Source of the DNA: Lingula anatina
Lineage: Eukaryota > Brachiopoda > Lingulata > Lingulida > Lingulidae
Length of the DNA: 64,000 nucleotides
Direction: 5' to 3'
NCBI RefSeq assembly: GCF_001039355.2
Contig: NW_019773514.1
Span: forward strand, 672,147-736,146
The position numbers were made by a program, and so were the translations under genes. The notes under the pieces were generated by a model, which was not told where the DNA came from, did no database searches, and saw only the letters and a list, made by a program, of their open reading frames with translations. This document shows, in pieces, positions 33,201 to 45,000 of the stretch (the first letter of the stretch is position 1; every line of letters begins with the position of its first letter).

Positions 33201-34685
33201 CTAAATGAACTGAAATACATTTGGATCAGCACAGACTTGGGAGCACCTGCACGTTTCTACTTCAGTATATCCAAAGTTTTCTTCATGTCTGTCTGTCTGT
33301 CATTTGAAAACTCTGTTCATCCATGCTCAAAACGTTGATACAAGTATCAAGGATGATTATTTCATAGCCTCCTCTCTCACTCACCGTGCACCCTAAAAAA
33401 CAGTGACTTGAAGTCATTCACTGGCTGGTCCTCATACACCACTTGCACAGGTAAGTCTTTGCCGTGTTTTTTTCTCAGGAGCTCTGAAAGCAAACACAGT
33501 ATATACATGTATTAATAAAATGTATCATCTCTCAGCAGTACACTGAATTGACCAAGGGGCATGAATGTATATTAATCACGTGTTCTTTTAACAATTCCCA
33601 TGCCCTCACTTCTTCATATGACTTGCTTAAGGACATTTACAGTTTCATTGCTAATTAAGCTTGGTATGCAAGAGAATCAAGATCATCATAAATAACTTAT
33701 GAATAGACACTATGTTAATTTATAAATTAGAGATTTAATAGGTAAAAATAGATTCACTTATTGGAAATTTTATTGTTAAGACATCCCGTAGCGTAGTGTG
33801 TGTGGCATGGCATGGCATGGCATAGCATAGCATAGTAGTTTCGAAATGTTTTGGGGGGAAGAGCCCCCAATCCCCAGGGGTTTTTGGAGCACTGCCCACA
33901 TCATAGTCCAACATGGCGTAAGTAAGTAATGGTGTCCACAATATTTTGGTTGTTTTGTGACACTCACTGCTAGCCTCTGCTTACCGATCATCTTCTTGAG
34001 AAGAAACATAGATGTTCCCCCATCTGCAGTCCCAAAGTCGGCAATAATGAATGGAGATTCTAAATCTTTCACAGGTACATTTCCTATAACAGCAATATTC
34101 AGGAATGAAAATCTACAAATCAAAATTATCCATAACCTTCAGAGTCAAGTACATATATACATAGTGCACCTTCCAGGACAGAGGTGGACCAGTGCAGTGA
34201 CAGCTAGCATATATGATTTTTGATTATACATTAGAGTAATGATGCTGCGCCTGTAGAATTATTGTAAACCTTGCCCAGTTTAATAAACATTAGGAATACT
34301 ATAGCTCTATATATGTTATAAAATGTATATCTTACCCTGAGCATTGAAGGCAATAGGAGTAACTGTATCATAATAATATACCTTAGGCCGCATTCAGAAC
34401 AGCAGACTTACTATTCCGCAGGTCAAATATGGCTGACCCACTTGAATACTTCCCCACGGGGTATATATTCAGTGTCTATTAGCGGATTAGATGGTAAGCT
34501 TTTTAGTAGGTTGCCATATTTGACCCGTGGACTAGTTAGTCCACTGTTCTGAATGTGGCCTTACCCAGAGCATTGAGAACCATAGGAGTGGCTGCATCTA
34601 TAACATTAAAACATCCAATGGTGTTGTCAGTGTAGAAGCCAGAGCCCTCCTTCCCATAGGGTATGTGACTGTGGGGCACCTGCAT
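27247..34685 (-). CDS. SABATH-type SAM-dependent carboxyl methyltransferase, copy D (8 exons, 379 aa; exons 5-7 appear twice)
   Basis: Exons 1-4 are 34685-34565, 34083-33985, 33483-33385 and 32949-32799. Exons 5-7 occur at 32383-32253, 31828-31689 and 31144-30970, and again at 28999-28869, 28445-28306 and 27852-27678. Exon 8 is 27470-27247. One set of exons 5-7 gives a frame-perfect 379-residue protein with ADFGTADGGTSMF, VVYEDQPVNDF, GTSFYSQ, HWL and the FLSGLDSSRS tail. Both sets cannot be used together: exon 7 ends in phase 1 and exon 5 starts in phase 2. The set duplication abuts the N at 30857, so I read it as two haplotypes. The start is the ATG of MQVPHSH, the first Met after an in-frame TGA. 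It lacks the three extra N-terminal residues of copies B and C. Confidence 0.8.
27566..29340. repeat. Near-identical duplicated block containing exons 5-7 of copy D (first)
   Basis: Matches 30858-32721 with scattered substitutions and small indels. The exon 7 coding bases are identical in the two blocks, while the exon 6 minisatellite has 4 units here and 5 there. Homology ends abruptly at 29340. Confidence 0.9.
28115..28306 (-). repeat. 63-bp splice-donor minisatellite at exon 6 of copy D, first block (4 units)
   Basis: Donor-like CAG|GTAGGG (last one CAG|GTAGAT) would end exon 6 at 28306, 28243, 28180 or 28117, exactly 63 bp apart. The first gives the 140-nt exon of the family. The frame is open through all four, so later donors would add 21, 42 or 63 residues. 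Confidence 0.92.
29341..30073. other. Block-specific segment with repeated TCTCTGACGGGAC phrase
   Basis: No gene found. The words CTCTGACGGGAC or CTCTGAGGGGAC occur at about 29367, 29533, 29731 and 29747, most followed by ATTTT or ACTTTT. It lies 3' of the transposon-like ORF on the minus strand and is absent from the second duplicated block. Confidence 0.6.
30074..30805 (-). mobile_element. Broken, probably transposon-derived ORF
   Basis: The downstream frame, 30409-30074, contains HQGDFVIAEFAVRKGVKQFLG, then GKVEVSFLS, RIFVYPATEDKAWIP and EVLPMPSIDTRG. The pattern (G.FV...F......++GQV....D...EV.FL......F..P..ED...+....+...LP.P) is one I associate with C-terminal regions of uncharacterised proteins spread by DNA transposons in invertebrates. 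An upstream frame, 30805-30494, ends in a stop before it, so the unit is interrupted by a stop or a short intron. It lies only in the first haplotype-like block, inside intron 4 of copy D. Confidence 0.5.
30857..30857. other. Assembly gap (single N)
   Basis: The second copy of the exon 5-7 block begins immediately after this base, mirroring the arrangement at 5041. Confidence 0.9.
30858..32721. repeat. Near-identical duplicated block containing exons 5-7 of copy D (second)
   Basis: Counterpart of 27566-29340. On its right it is continuous with exon 4 at 32799-32949, so this block is the one joined to the 5' half of the gene. Confidence 0.9.
31435..31689 (-). repeat. 63-bp splice-donor minisatellite at exon 6 of copy D, second block (5 units)
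   Basis: Donor positions 31689, 31626, 31563, 31500 and 31437 are each 63 bp apart. In the third unit CAG has become TAG, so reading past the second donor meets a stop at 31563. One unit more than in the first block. Confidence 0.92.
34331..34373 (-). pseudogene. Duplicated 3' end of exon 1 of copy D
   Basis: The minus-strand sequence is a diverged copy of the last 40 bases of exon 1 (TPIAFNAQG in place of TPMVLNALG) with its GTAAG donor intact. Before the MITE arrived it lay next to the true exon end, so it is a local tandem duplication of about 50 bp. Confidence 0.75.
34386..34560. mobile_element. Harbinger-like MITE, family M1 (first copy), next to exon 1 donor
   Basis: The ends GGCCGCATTCAGAACAG and CTGTTCTGAATGTGGCC are inverted repeats, with pairing extending about 48 bp (inner words GGTCAAATATGGC and GCCATATTTGACC). 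TTA stands outside both ends, a TTA/TAA target duplication as in PIF/Harbinger elements. The insertion point is four bases inside intron 1 of copy D, so the donor reads GTAA from the host and then GG from the element. Confidence 0.88.
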
Positions 34686-34689
34686 CTTG

Positions 34690-35960
34690 CCAAAGTCCCA
34701 GTAGGCAGTGCCTTCTCTTCACTCTTCACATGAAGTCTGCTACAAAAATATGGTTTCATATATATAATGGTTATATACTACAAGAAATTATTATGACTAC
34801 TCCCTTCTCTTCTAAAGATTGAAATACATAGCATAGATACATATACAAAGTACAGAGAATACTCAGTACTTCCATTACTAGAAACAGGGTGTATTGCTTT
34901 TCACAGGGTCCATAACAAAACCTAGCTAGTCCAACCAATAAATGGTAAATGATTTGGTATATGGTCCTCATATTTGGTGGTGGATGCTGAAGATGACAAT
35001 TCTTTTAAGGTGTGCACCTGTTTTCTTCCATAAGTTAGCAGATACATATGTAAGATAAGATAATCTTATTTCCCCAAAAAGGAGAATTTGTTGTGGACTT
35101 GTTTAATTCACAGAAACAATATAATAATAAATGAAAACAAAAATAAAACAAGGGTACAATCATTCATCAGTACATATTTAAAGATTTTAATACTGAAAAT
35201 AACCTATATCACTAGACTGAGATATAAAAACAAAGAGGTTAGCTATTTTCATTAAGACTGAGCATTGTTCAACCTAATACTTTATGGTACATATGACTTT
35301 TTGAAATGATTTTACCGCTCATCCTATCAGGTGCACATGCTTTCTATGCATCATTGTCGGCTGTGCAGAAAAGTAAACAGGTGTGCTCACACATAACAGT
35401 GCTGACTTGCACTATTTTCGCTGGAATTAACTCATACAGAATGTTGAAGACTTGAGACATTATATTAAGGCTCACCCCACCGTCACTCTCTCGCTGGTGC
35501 CTACTAGTATGCAGCTATCGACAGGAAGTGAAGGTCAAGTGATTTGTCGTCGCAATTTTACTATTGCCCTGTCGGTGCAGAATGTACCTTCTATCTTCAT
35601 CACGCAATATATTCGATGAACTGACCATAAATTAAGGGTCAAAAATATCATCGGGAGAAAATGCAGACAGGGAAAGGATGCTGAAAACTATTCCGAACAC
35701 CATTAAATTCTAATGTGGCGCAACATACTCTGTGAAAACACGTGTAGGCCCTATCTATCTACCTGTACATGTAGGCCTACCTGTATATTATCGCAGCCTC
35801 TGTGTGTTGATGCAGCCTCAGCCTATATTATATAGGTCACAGTCCTTTCTTTATAGTAATACGCTTATTGCTTAGCCGCCGACTGAAATGTAGGCCTACG
35901 TAGATCGCCGACTCGACTGGGTGTCAAAGGGGAAAAGAGTCCATTTATATATGGTATATT
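34690..35960. other. Intergenic upstream of copy D
   Basis: No gene found. TAGGCCTAC words are frequent at 35740-35910. The promoter of copy D should lie at its left edge, but no core motif can be named. Confidence 0.45.
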
Positions 35961-35961
35961 T

Positions 35962-36234
35962 TTACCTCCTCCAAGGAGGTTATGTTTTCACCCCTGTTTG
36001 TCTGTCTGTCTTTCTGTCATCAACATAACTCAAAAAGTTATGGACCAATTTTGATGAAATTTTCAGGAACTGTCAGAAGTGGGCCAAGGAACATAGGCCT
36101 ATGATTAGTTTTTGGTGGTCATCCGGATCAATAATCAATCAATAATAAAAAATATCGAAAATTTAGGGGTGAAACGGCATTGGATGGAGACTGCCTTGGC
36201 GGAGGTCTGCGCTCTCTGAGTGCTTTTCTAGTTA
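35962..36234 (+). repeat. Dispersed repeat beginning CCTCCTCCAAGGAGGTTATG
   Basis: The sequence runs through GTCTGTCTGTC, CAACATAACTCAAAAAGTTATGG, GATGAAATTTTCAGGAA and ends GGAGGTCTGCGCTCTCTGAG. I recognise this from memory as an interspersed repeat found in many fish and marine invertebrate genomes. It has no clear terminal inverted repeats. Confidence 0.65.
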
Positions 36235-39099
36235 AGATCGTTATAGGCTAACAATTTAATCATTAAAAGGTTTAAATAGATAAATAAACAAATAAATAAT
36301 AGTAATAAATGGCATTTGAGGTAAGCCTAAAGGGAATCCCCGTGGACGCTCTTGAAAGTTTTGTAGCAGTTATCAAAGATTTAATTTTTATTATATTATA
36401 ATGCAGAGAAAAACGACGTCAATAACTAACGTAAACATTAAACTAAAAAAAAATAGATAGATAGATAGATAGATAAAATGAATAAACAGCGTTGAAATGA
36501 TAGCAATACAGTAAAAAACGGTAGTCGCTCTAAAAGCTTAGCCCCTATTTTACAGCGATGCATTAAATTTGTTGAAATTCTCTACACTGATCGACAGCCT
36601 GGATGCTGCTGGATAGCCTACTCATCCAGTCTGAAGACTAGCCAGCCGCCTCATGATTAAGGTCTGTTAATCTTAGATTGAAGCTCCCGCGATATTTCCA
36701 TTTTGTCGTACCTGGGTCTTCAACCTGTCGATTTTGTTCTTTGAATTTTATTGCAAAAATAGAAAAACCACCTAAGCTTCGTGATATAAATCTAAAGTAC
36801 ATCATGATCAAAGAATTTGCGTGAAAATAAGATAAACAAGTTTTCAAATGTCCTACCAACATTTGTAAATAGAGACACGTGCCTGTAGCCTATATATATT
36901 ACGATCGTATGTGTCTGTCCGTGTCGTCGCTGTCCGTTTTACTTTAAATTTACTTCGAGTGGCTTTGTTTGGTGACAGTGCAGATTCCTTTTGAAAATCA
37001 TCATGATCGGATTATATCGAAAAATATTCCCATTTGCATTTATCCGCCCTGCAAGTGCCAATACATATTTTTGCATTTTACTAAAAATTTCCCAGAGTGG
37101 TTTTGAATTGTTAAAACGTACGTGGTTGGTTCCTTTTGCACATCACCATGATGAACATATCTTGCAGCAGTTATTTTTTTTCTTCCTTTTTTTGGCGAAT
37201 TACGACGACGATTGTCCCATTAGTGCCAAACTTCGAAAATGAGCATAGCTGATTAATTTTCACAAAAATCGACGTTTTGTTGTTTTATGATCACTTTGTC
37301 AAATATTTTTCTTAAACACAATATGATCGGCTACGTTAGGATTTGTGGCAAGTTAAAATTGTACCTTATATTGGTTTAGGTTATTAGGAATAACTTTTTC
37401 TAATTTTGAGACTTCTTGAACATTTTTGCCCAAATTTACCCTTTCTTCAAGTGAAAATTGCTTTGAGAAATACAATGACTGTCACCGCCCGAATAGCCCG
37501 TTTTTTCTCACGAATTTTTTTTTTTGTCTATAAATGTACCATGTCCGATGTTTTGTTAGTATTCATCGTCCAATTATCTATCAAGCTCAAAACTCAATTA
37601 CAGCAATTAACAAGGATTTTTTTTATTATTCTGGCATTTTATCATAAATAAAGTACAAGAAAATACATGTTGTACTCATTCTGCCATTGTTAAAGAGGCT
37701 ACCCCTATATGTTTCGGTCTTCGCAAGATAACAAAACTCACAATATATATATATATCCTGTCAGAGGTGAACAAATAATAATCAAGCTTCGTCACACGGA
37801 CGTCATATATCACCGGTTTAGTTCACGTGATTCAGTGAACGTGCTGTAATAAAATGATCATCTACGTAATACCTACGCAAATAACACCTAATAAGAATTA
37901 CGAATTCTATCAAAACACATATTTACACTCGTGTTATCCAGTACACGGAAGCGTTAATAATTTTCATACAAAAAGAAATATATACGTGTGCCTTGTCACA
38001 GGCTATTATTTTATATAAACATAAGCATGCTCAATATTTTTCTGCATAGTTCGGAATGTATTTTTCCATGGAATGTGCGTGATTTTCACAGAGCATAAAC
38101 GTCAATATCCCCTCATAACCAACAACTATGATACACTCTCTCAGTGACTGTATTAGGCCCAATATTTACGTATTAATATTATATACACACCACACCGACT
38201 ATTCAACTAATGAAAGTATACACGAGCATATCATCAAGGGTTTTTAAGACTACGGCGATGACTAAGTGCAAATGGCATGTAAATTCGTTTTTTCCACCCC
38301 CGCCAAAAAGTCTACACCATTTGATTTGTACAAACAAGTTAGCCGTTTACAAAAAACGCGTCACCCTCAGCAATGACTCAAATCCTACACAGCGGTTCAC
38401 CCTGCAATACCATATCAAAAATCACAACGGCATATTGCTTAAAAGTTTCCAATGTGCAAAACTGACACGCTATACAACGCACTATAAATCATGGAAATAT
38501 TTTTTCTAACTCAATCAAACATCGAAGCCGTAATTCATGTTACCGTAGTGATCACAAACTGCACTTAAATAATGCACAGCACTGTCCTCTACTTTAATAT
38601 TGACCACAGATCACTACTGGTTCTGGCATAAATATGTTTTTGGCGGGCAGAACATTCGCTATGTACAAAGGCTAAAATGTTTGTAAAATTCCCACCTTAG
38701 TATAGGTTTTTTAGTTCATACAAACTCTTAAACTACATATCAAGGCGCGTTTCTGTTTTGCTTGATAACACAGCCAAGTAAATTGTAGGCAAACCTCATT
38801 TAGATCCTTACTGGGACATCTCTGAATTGTGTGATATTACACATAGATTAAAATCCTAATAACTGGTACAATTACCAACCGTGAATACCTGAAAAATCGC
38901 AAAATATGCCGTTATTTTAAATATACCAGTACCCATGTGATGGCAATCTCGAGGCCAATTCTTTGACATTTAGCTAGATTCTTTTGACAAACGAATACTT
39001 TCGAATCATCTTCATGTGTCAAAAATCACTCATTCAGGGCAAATGCAGTAAGTAACCAAAGCCATTTCAAAGTACGACAAAGTACTTTTCCGTACTACT
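36235..39099. other. Intergenic and probable 3' UTR of the zinc-finger gene
   Basis: No coding exon supported. The right part should be the 3' untranslated region of the minus-strand gene at 39100. I found no AATAAA (TTTATT on the plus strand) in the 350 bp nearest the stop. A (TAGA)n tract is at 36453-36475. Confidence 0.45.
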
Positions 39100-42000
39100 T
39101 TACAATTCCTTAAAACCATCTTGCAGTCGAATATCCTTCAACAAAACCTGACAGCTAGTCATTCTGTAGAGCTCTGCCAGTGTTTCTGGATCGATGTCAC
39201 GGACTGAGAGTATCTTGACTTTCGCAGAATCACGACGCAAGCTTGCGTCGCCACCTATTGTCGTTGGGCGTGCTGGCAATTTTGAGTTTACTGGTCCATA
39301 TGAACTAAGTAAATCTTTTGTAGAATCTGGGACGGTATCAGAATCCATGGATTTCATTTTCAGGAGATTTTTCCTTTTACGATCGGGTGGTTGGCTTGTA
39401 TCCACTGTTTCACCTCGTTTTTTCTCCGGTTTTTGCACTAGGTTTTGATGCTGAAAATTATTTGTCACATCATGTTTCTTCTGTTTATGCATTTCTGTCT
39501 GACCTACTGATTGCCTGGCACCATCTGGCACTAAACATTTCGTAATAAGTTCAATTTCTTGTGTGACTCTCTGGACTGGATCTGGTCCTTCGACAACGCG
39601 CTGCCATCCTTCCTGCTGTTGTTTATCGTTCGCCGCATCCCTAGCGGATATCACTCTTTTCTCTACCCCATAGTTTTCAAGAGGAGAGGTGGGATGTTTC
39701 ACTTTACTGTCATTGCTATATCTGGCATACTTTGATGATGTCCTGTCTCTGAGAACATTTGACATATCGTTGCAAGTGTCATAATCCGCTGATCGTTTGA
39801 TCAGTCCCGTGTGACGCTGAGGGTTGCCAATTCTTGAAGAAGGCATCGACCTTCGATTTTTTTCGTTTGGTTTGTGTTGAAATTCCTGTTCTGGATCGTC
39901 TCCAAAAACGTACGTCGGCGGAACAGCAGCACGTCGGCGAAGCTGCCATGTCTTCCCTTCCTGCAACAGTTCGGTTGTTGAAGAAACAGTTTCTCTTTGA
40001 ATGCTAGTGCTTTTCGTCGTGGTACTTAACCTGTGATGTTGTTGTTGTTCACTGTCGGCTGTTTTTCTCTTGGGCCCTATGCTGGAAGTTAATTCATTGT
40101 CTACTGACTCAGGAAAGTTGTATTCTGTGACAAATTCTTTTGGGCCATCTTTCTCACTTAACCCCCCTGAACATAACAGCATAGCTTCTTTAAGCTCACG
40201 CTCCACATCTGGATCCTCTCCAAACTCATTGTTGACCATATCAACACCGTAGTGATCCTGCTTCACAACTAACTTCTGACTTTCAGAATACTGACACGTC
40301 AGCTGTGGTGTTGTGCAACTTAGCTTTGAATCAGCTTTACTCTTGGAATCATAGTTTGCCTTCTCCTCAGTAGCATTCATACTCAAACTTGTTGGTGGAC
40401 AAGAATCATCATTAAATGAAGCAATATCACAAATGAGTTTAGGAATGCTTTCCGTGTACTGAGCAGAGTTTGGAGATTTAACGTTTAGCTTCACTTCATT
40501 CTTTATGTCATTTTCAGAGCCAAGGATCTCTCTGTTACTTCTCACATGCTGTTGGCTTGTTTTGGAATTGGCAACATTATCATCTTCTAAGAAAACGTTT
40601 CTTTCTTGAAATCCACTTTGGCTTTCAGACTAAGACATGGTTGAAATTCCCGTTTCTGTTCAGTGATGTTATCACCTTGACAAGTGCTTGTTAAATCTGA
40701 ACAAGTCTGTAGAACATCACTATGAGAACTTGATTCCACACTTTGTACAGCTGTATCTTGGGATAACTGCTTAACTGCATGTGTTTCACAATTCTGGATT
40801 CCTGTATCTAAGCATTCTTGAAACTTCAAATAATTGTTAACAAAGTCTGATGGTTCTACACCACCTGAAGAGGCTGCAGATGATCCCAAAGCAATAAAAT
40901 GCTCAGATTCTTCCCCCATATTCAATTCTGTAGACTCTTCAAATTTATGTGTTTCATCATAACTAGTAGGTGTCAAGTTACTATGAACAGAGCCTATATC
41001 ACTAACATCTACTGTGGTTGATAGCTTTGCTGATGTTTCTGTGTCCAGAGGTCTATCTGCATCTTCAGTGAGCTTTGTTTTTGATTCTGGTTCATTAATT
41101 TCAGTACAATAGATAGCACTAGCATTTTCATAGCCACTTTGAATTCCAACAGAGCTCCTTGGTTGTCCAATGGTTGTTGACATATCCTGTGTTTCTGATT
41201 CGAAAGCATGATAGACTGATTCTTGACCTAGATCCTTGCATTCAAAATCTTTTGTAGCATTGCTGTGGTTTGCAGTTTCTGAATTTTCTTCTGGATATCT
41301 TTTTCCTCCTTGTAAAGATGCATTTTCCAATGGTTTGGACTTTTTGGCAACTGTACACTGTGATTCTGAAAATATAAGCTGTTGGTCACATTTTTCGTCT
41401 TCATATACCATTTCTGAGGGATTAGTACAGCCATTTGACATCATGTACTTTGTATCATGGTATTCTTGCAATTCATGAGACTCTTCAGATAAAATACTTT
41501 TCTGTTCATTTGTAACCTTTTGTTCTACATTTCTGCTGACACCCAAATGTCCATGAATTTCAGTAGAACATGCTGTCGGCTCAAGTGAGTAGTTGTGCTC
41601 CGAATCTTTTTCAATTTGCAGTTTACTGTCAATAACTGTATTCTTGACATGTTCTGTGACATTTGCAACTGGCATGCCATCAAAGGCCCCTTCCTCTGAC
41701 CCCTTTACAATACAACTGTCTGGTGTTGTTTCTGCTTCCTGTACTTGTGTGGCATTTGCCACTGCCAGAGAAGAAACTGCTATGGATGGTACTTCTTTCA
41801 AACCAGCATCATTAACATCCATAATTGATGGCTCATTTACAGGGCTTTTTGGGTTTTTGTCAAGCATTGCCTCTTTTACCTCATGGGCTGTGATATTAGC
41901 TGCTGTTGATGTTTGGCCGGCAGTGGGTGGGGAATTCATTGCAGAACCAATGGCTGAAATTGACGCCTTATCACAAATTTCCACATCATCATTATTTGCT

Positions 42001-45000
42001 GTTTTGGGGATATAAATGTCAGGATCTACTTCATTTTCATCACAATACACATCTGCTGTAGAGCCTTTGCTGTCTAATGTAAGGTTATCATTGTTGGTGC
42101 TATTATCACATTCAGTTTCACTTTCCAAAAAGGTCTTGACATCACTTGCAGATCTTGGACCACCTGTTTCTGTCTTGACAGTTTTATCCGCCATTTTTTC
42201 ATCTACTTTTTCTTCTTCATGTATCTGTGTTTCCTTGTCACTGGGTAATTTCGAATATGCCTGTAGTGCTGGCCTGTTCAAACTAGAAAACTTTGATATG
42301 GCATCAGCTAATCCACAAGAGTCGGATGCACATTCTCCAATCTCTTGAACACATTTTCTGTCAGTATATACAACATGACTTTCTCCTGCATGGACTCTAT
42401 CTTCAGTGTCCATGGCAACATCTTCATTTGACTCTACTTCTGTGGGTACCTGCTCAACTTCAGTTAGGGCTGCCTCAGCTTCGGTATTCTTTGTGAACTT
42501 CTCTTTGTTGGGGTTTTGACTTACTGGTCTATTGGCAGGGGTCTCTGAAATGTTTGCATTTTCATAATTTTCACAGCTGATATGGCTTTCAGTTAAGATA
42601 ATATCACTGTCAGGCATATTTTCACCTTTGTCATGAATTTTTTCAGTTTTAACACTTTCTGAATATCCTTTTAAGCCAGTCAAGTTTGTAATGCCTTTTG
42701 CGGTTTCTAATGCATAATCACTTTCAGTACAATACTCTTTACCATTTGGTTTTGCAGGCATTTTCTCTGAAACATCTTTGATGATAAGGAAGTCACTGTC
42801 ATTTGTAACTGGACTACCTTGCCTCTGAATGTCAGACAGGTTTACGCTTTTTTCAGAGCCATCTACCACAGTGACTTTCTCTCTTTTCAACTGACCATCA
42901 CAGGGAGTTGGCACATCAGTCGAATTTGATTCAGTCTCTGTTTTTCTAAATTCTCTCGTTATAATCTGGCCAATTAATTCTGCAGCTCTGAGTCTCCTTG
43001 AACTTTTGGTGTCCATCGCTTTGCATTTTTCAACTTCCCCTGAGCTTGGACCTTGCAAATGTGAGTCTTGGCTGGAACTTTCAATGTTAAACATAAAAGG
43101 CGAATCATTTTCTGTAGGAAAGCTATTCAGTTGATTGTCATTGATGTTTTTCATTAAACAACTTCTGTTTACTGTATTTGACTTTTGCTCTGTTTTTTTG
43201 ATGTGTGTGCTAATATCACTGTCATTTACGTCTTGGTGCTGTTCATTGAACTTTTGAGAAGCTACATTCTCCTGTAGTGTGGGTGGGTTATTTTGAGGAA
43301 CTTCAGATACAGCTAAACTGGGAACTTGTTGATGCTCATCATGGACTTCAGGTGTCAACAAATTTGATTCCACAGAATTATCTGCAAGAAGTGAAGAGGT
43401 ATTACATGAATCTGAAGAGATATAGTTTTCTAAATTATCACTTTCCTGAGCTTTTTGTTGTTGTTTATCATCACTTGCAGGAAAGATATCCCAAGACATC
43501 TCAAAATATGACTCTTCCTGTAGTTTACTATCACTTTCAATTCTCTTGTTACTGCCAGTATGGTATTCATTCTGAACATTTTGTTGAGAACTTGGAGGTT
43601 CTATAGGATCTATCTCTGATGACAGTGTACTCTCAATGAAATCTTTGTTAGGCAGATCACATTGTTTCTCTATTGAATGGCCTTTCGGCATGCTCTTACT
43701 GAGGTTTTTGGTTTCTGAAAGGATTTCAGTATCTCTGGAGCCTTCTTGACACACTGGTTTATTTAGACTTGCATGCTCATGATAAGCATTTGCACGAGAT
43801 TCACTGGTTTTAATTTCAACATAGTCTGGTGTTTTAGGATTAACATCTTTTGTAAGAAAACCTGTAGTTTTTTGTGATACACATTGAGCTGCTTTTTCAG
43901 ACAGTGTGTTCACAAACACTGAGTCTCTTGCCTCTAAATCTACATTTACACTACAACTTCCTAATCCTTGCGTTTTATCAAGCCCAGCAATACATTCATT
44001 TTTTCTTACTTCAAACTCTCTACTGTCTCTATAATCTCCTAGTTCTTGATCACCAGGCCTGCTCAGTACAGAACCTAAATTCTCGGCCCGCCCAGAGCCC
44101 ACCACATGTTGGTTAACATCCACAGCACTTCCAATCCCCTCTATATCAGAACAGGATGCACTGGTCTTCTGGTTGAACTCTGGGCTGCTCGCTAAAAAAT
44201 GATCAGATTTATTCTTGTCTTTGCTTTGTGATCTTGTGTCTTTTTTAACTGGGGATTCAACACTAGAATCATTGTTCTTTCTCTCTGGACTATTATCCTT
44301 ATCCTCCAGAGTGTCTATCATTTTGGACAACTTGTCTAGGTTTGAATGTTTCCGATTCTTATCTGTAAAAAAAAAAGAAAAAAAAATAGGAAGTTAGGAC
44401 AATCTAATAAAAATCCATTATTTTCTCTGCTCTTTTCTGCTTTAAATAAATTTGTACACTTAGTTAAGTAGTACAAGAATTACCCACATATTTCCTGCTT
44501 ATTTGACATCCAACATATCAAAGGATGGTATCATCTTAAAAATCATCATAAGTTCAACGGGACACCACAATCTATTTTGAAAACCCACCCGTATTAACCT
44601 CATTGCCATTAGAGTTATCAGCCTCTTGAATCTGGACTTTGTCCTCAGGGGAAGGGTCTACTTTGAGGGAGGTGCTTTCTAGGCAGCTGCTGTTGTGAAC
44701 AAGGTCACTGGCTTCTGTAGCCTCTTGCCTGCAGAAAGTACTTTCTCCAACAGACTGAATAACTTTTTCATTTTTCAACTGACCATCACAGGAAGTCAGC
44801 ACAGAAGTAGAACTTGATTCAGGCTCAGCTTTTCTCAATTCTCTCGTTATGATCTGGCCAATTAATTCTGTGGCTCTCAGTTTCCTTGAAATTTTGGTGT
44901 CAGCATCCCTAGCAAAGTTGACCCGAGAAGCAGTTGACACAGAGTCAGTGTTTGTTTCATGTTTGACAGAGGGCAAACCAGAGTTCTCAACCTGGCCATT

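Noticed and set aside
1536-34685. Recent horizontal transfer of SABATH genes from plants
   Set aside because: The genes have eight conserved introns and animal-like surroundings, and the sequence is far from plant members; nothing here indicates direction or recency of transfer.
27247-34685. Two separate methyltransferase genes in the D region
   Set aside because: The first block has no exons 1-4 and the second has no exon 8; together with the N they fit one gene in two haplotypes.
40560-40690. Programmed -1 frameshift in the zinc-finger gene
   Set aside because: No canonical slippery heptamer at the overlap, and a frame-restoring GT-AG intron explains the shift more simply.
44572-44588. 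Zinc-finger protein ending at the in-frame TAG at 44572
   Set aside because: A donor ACGG|GTGGGT just before it and the matching phase of the next acceptor show that the frame continues by splicing.
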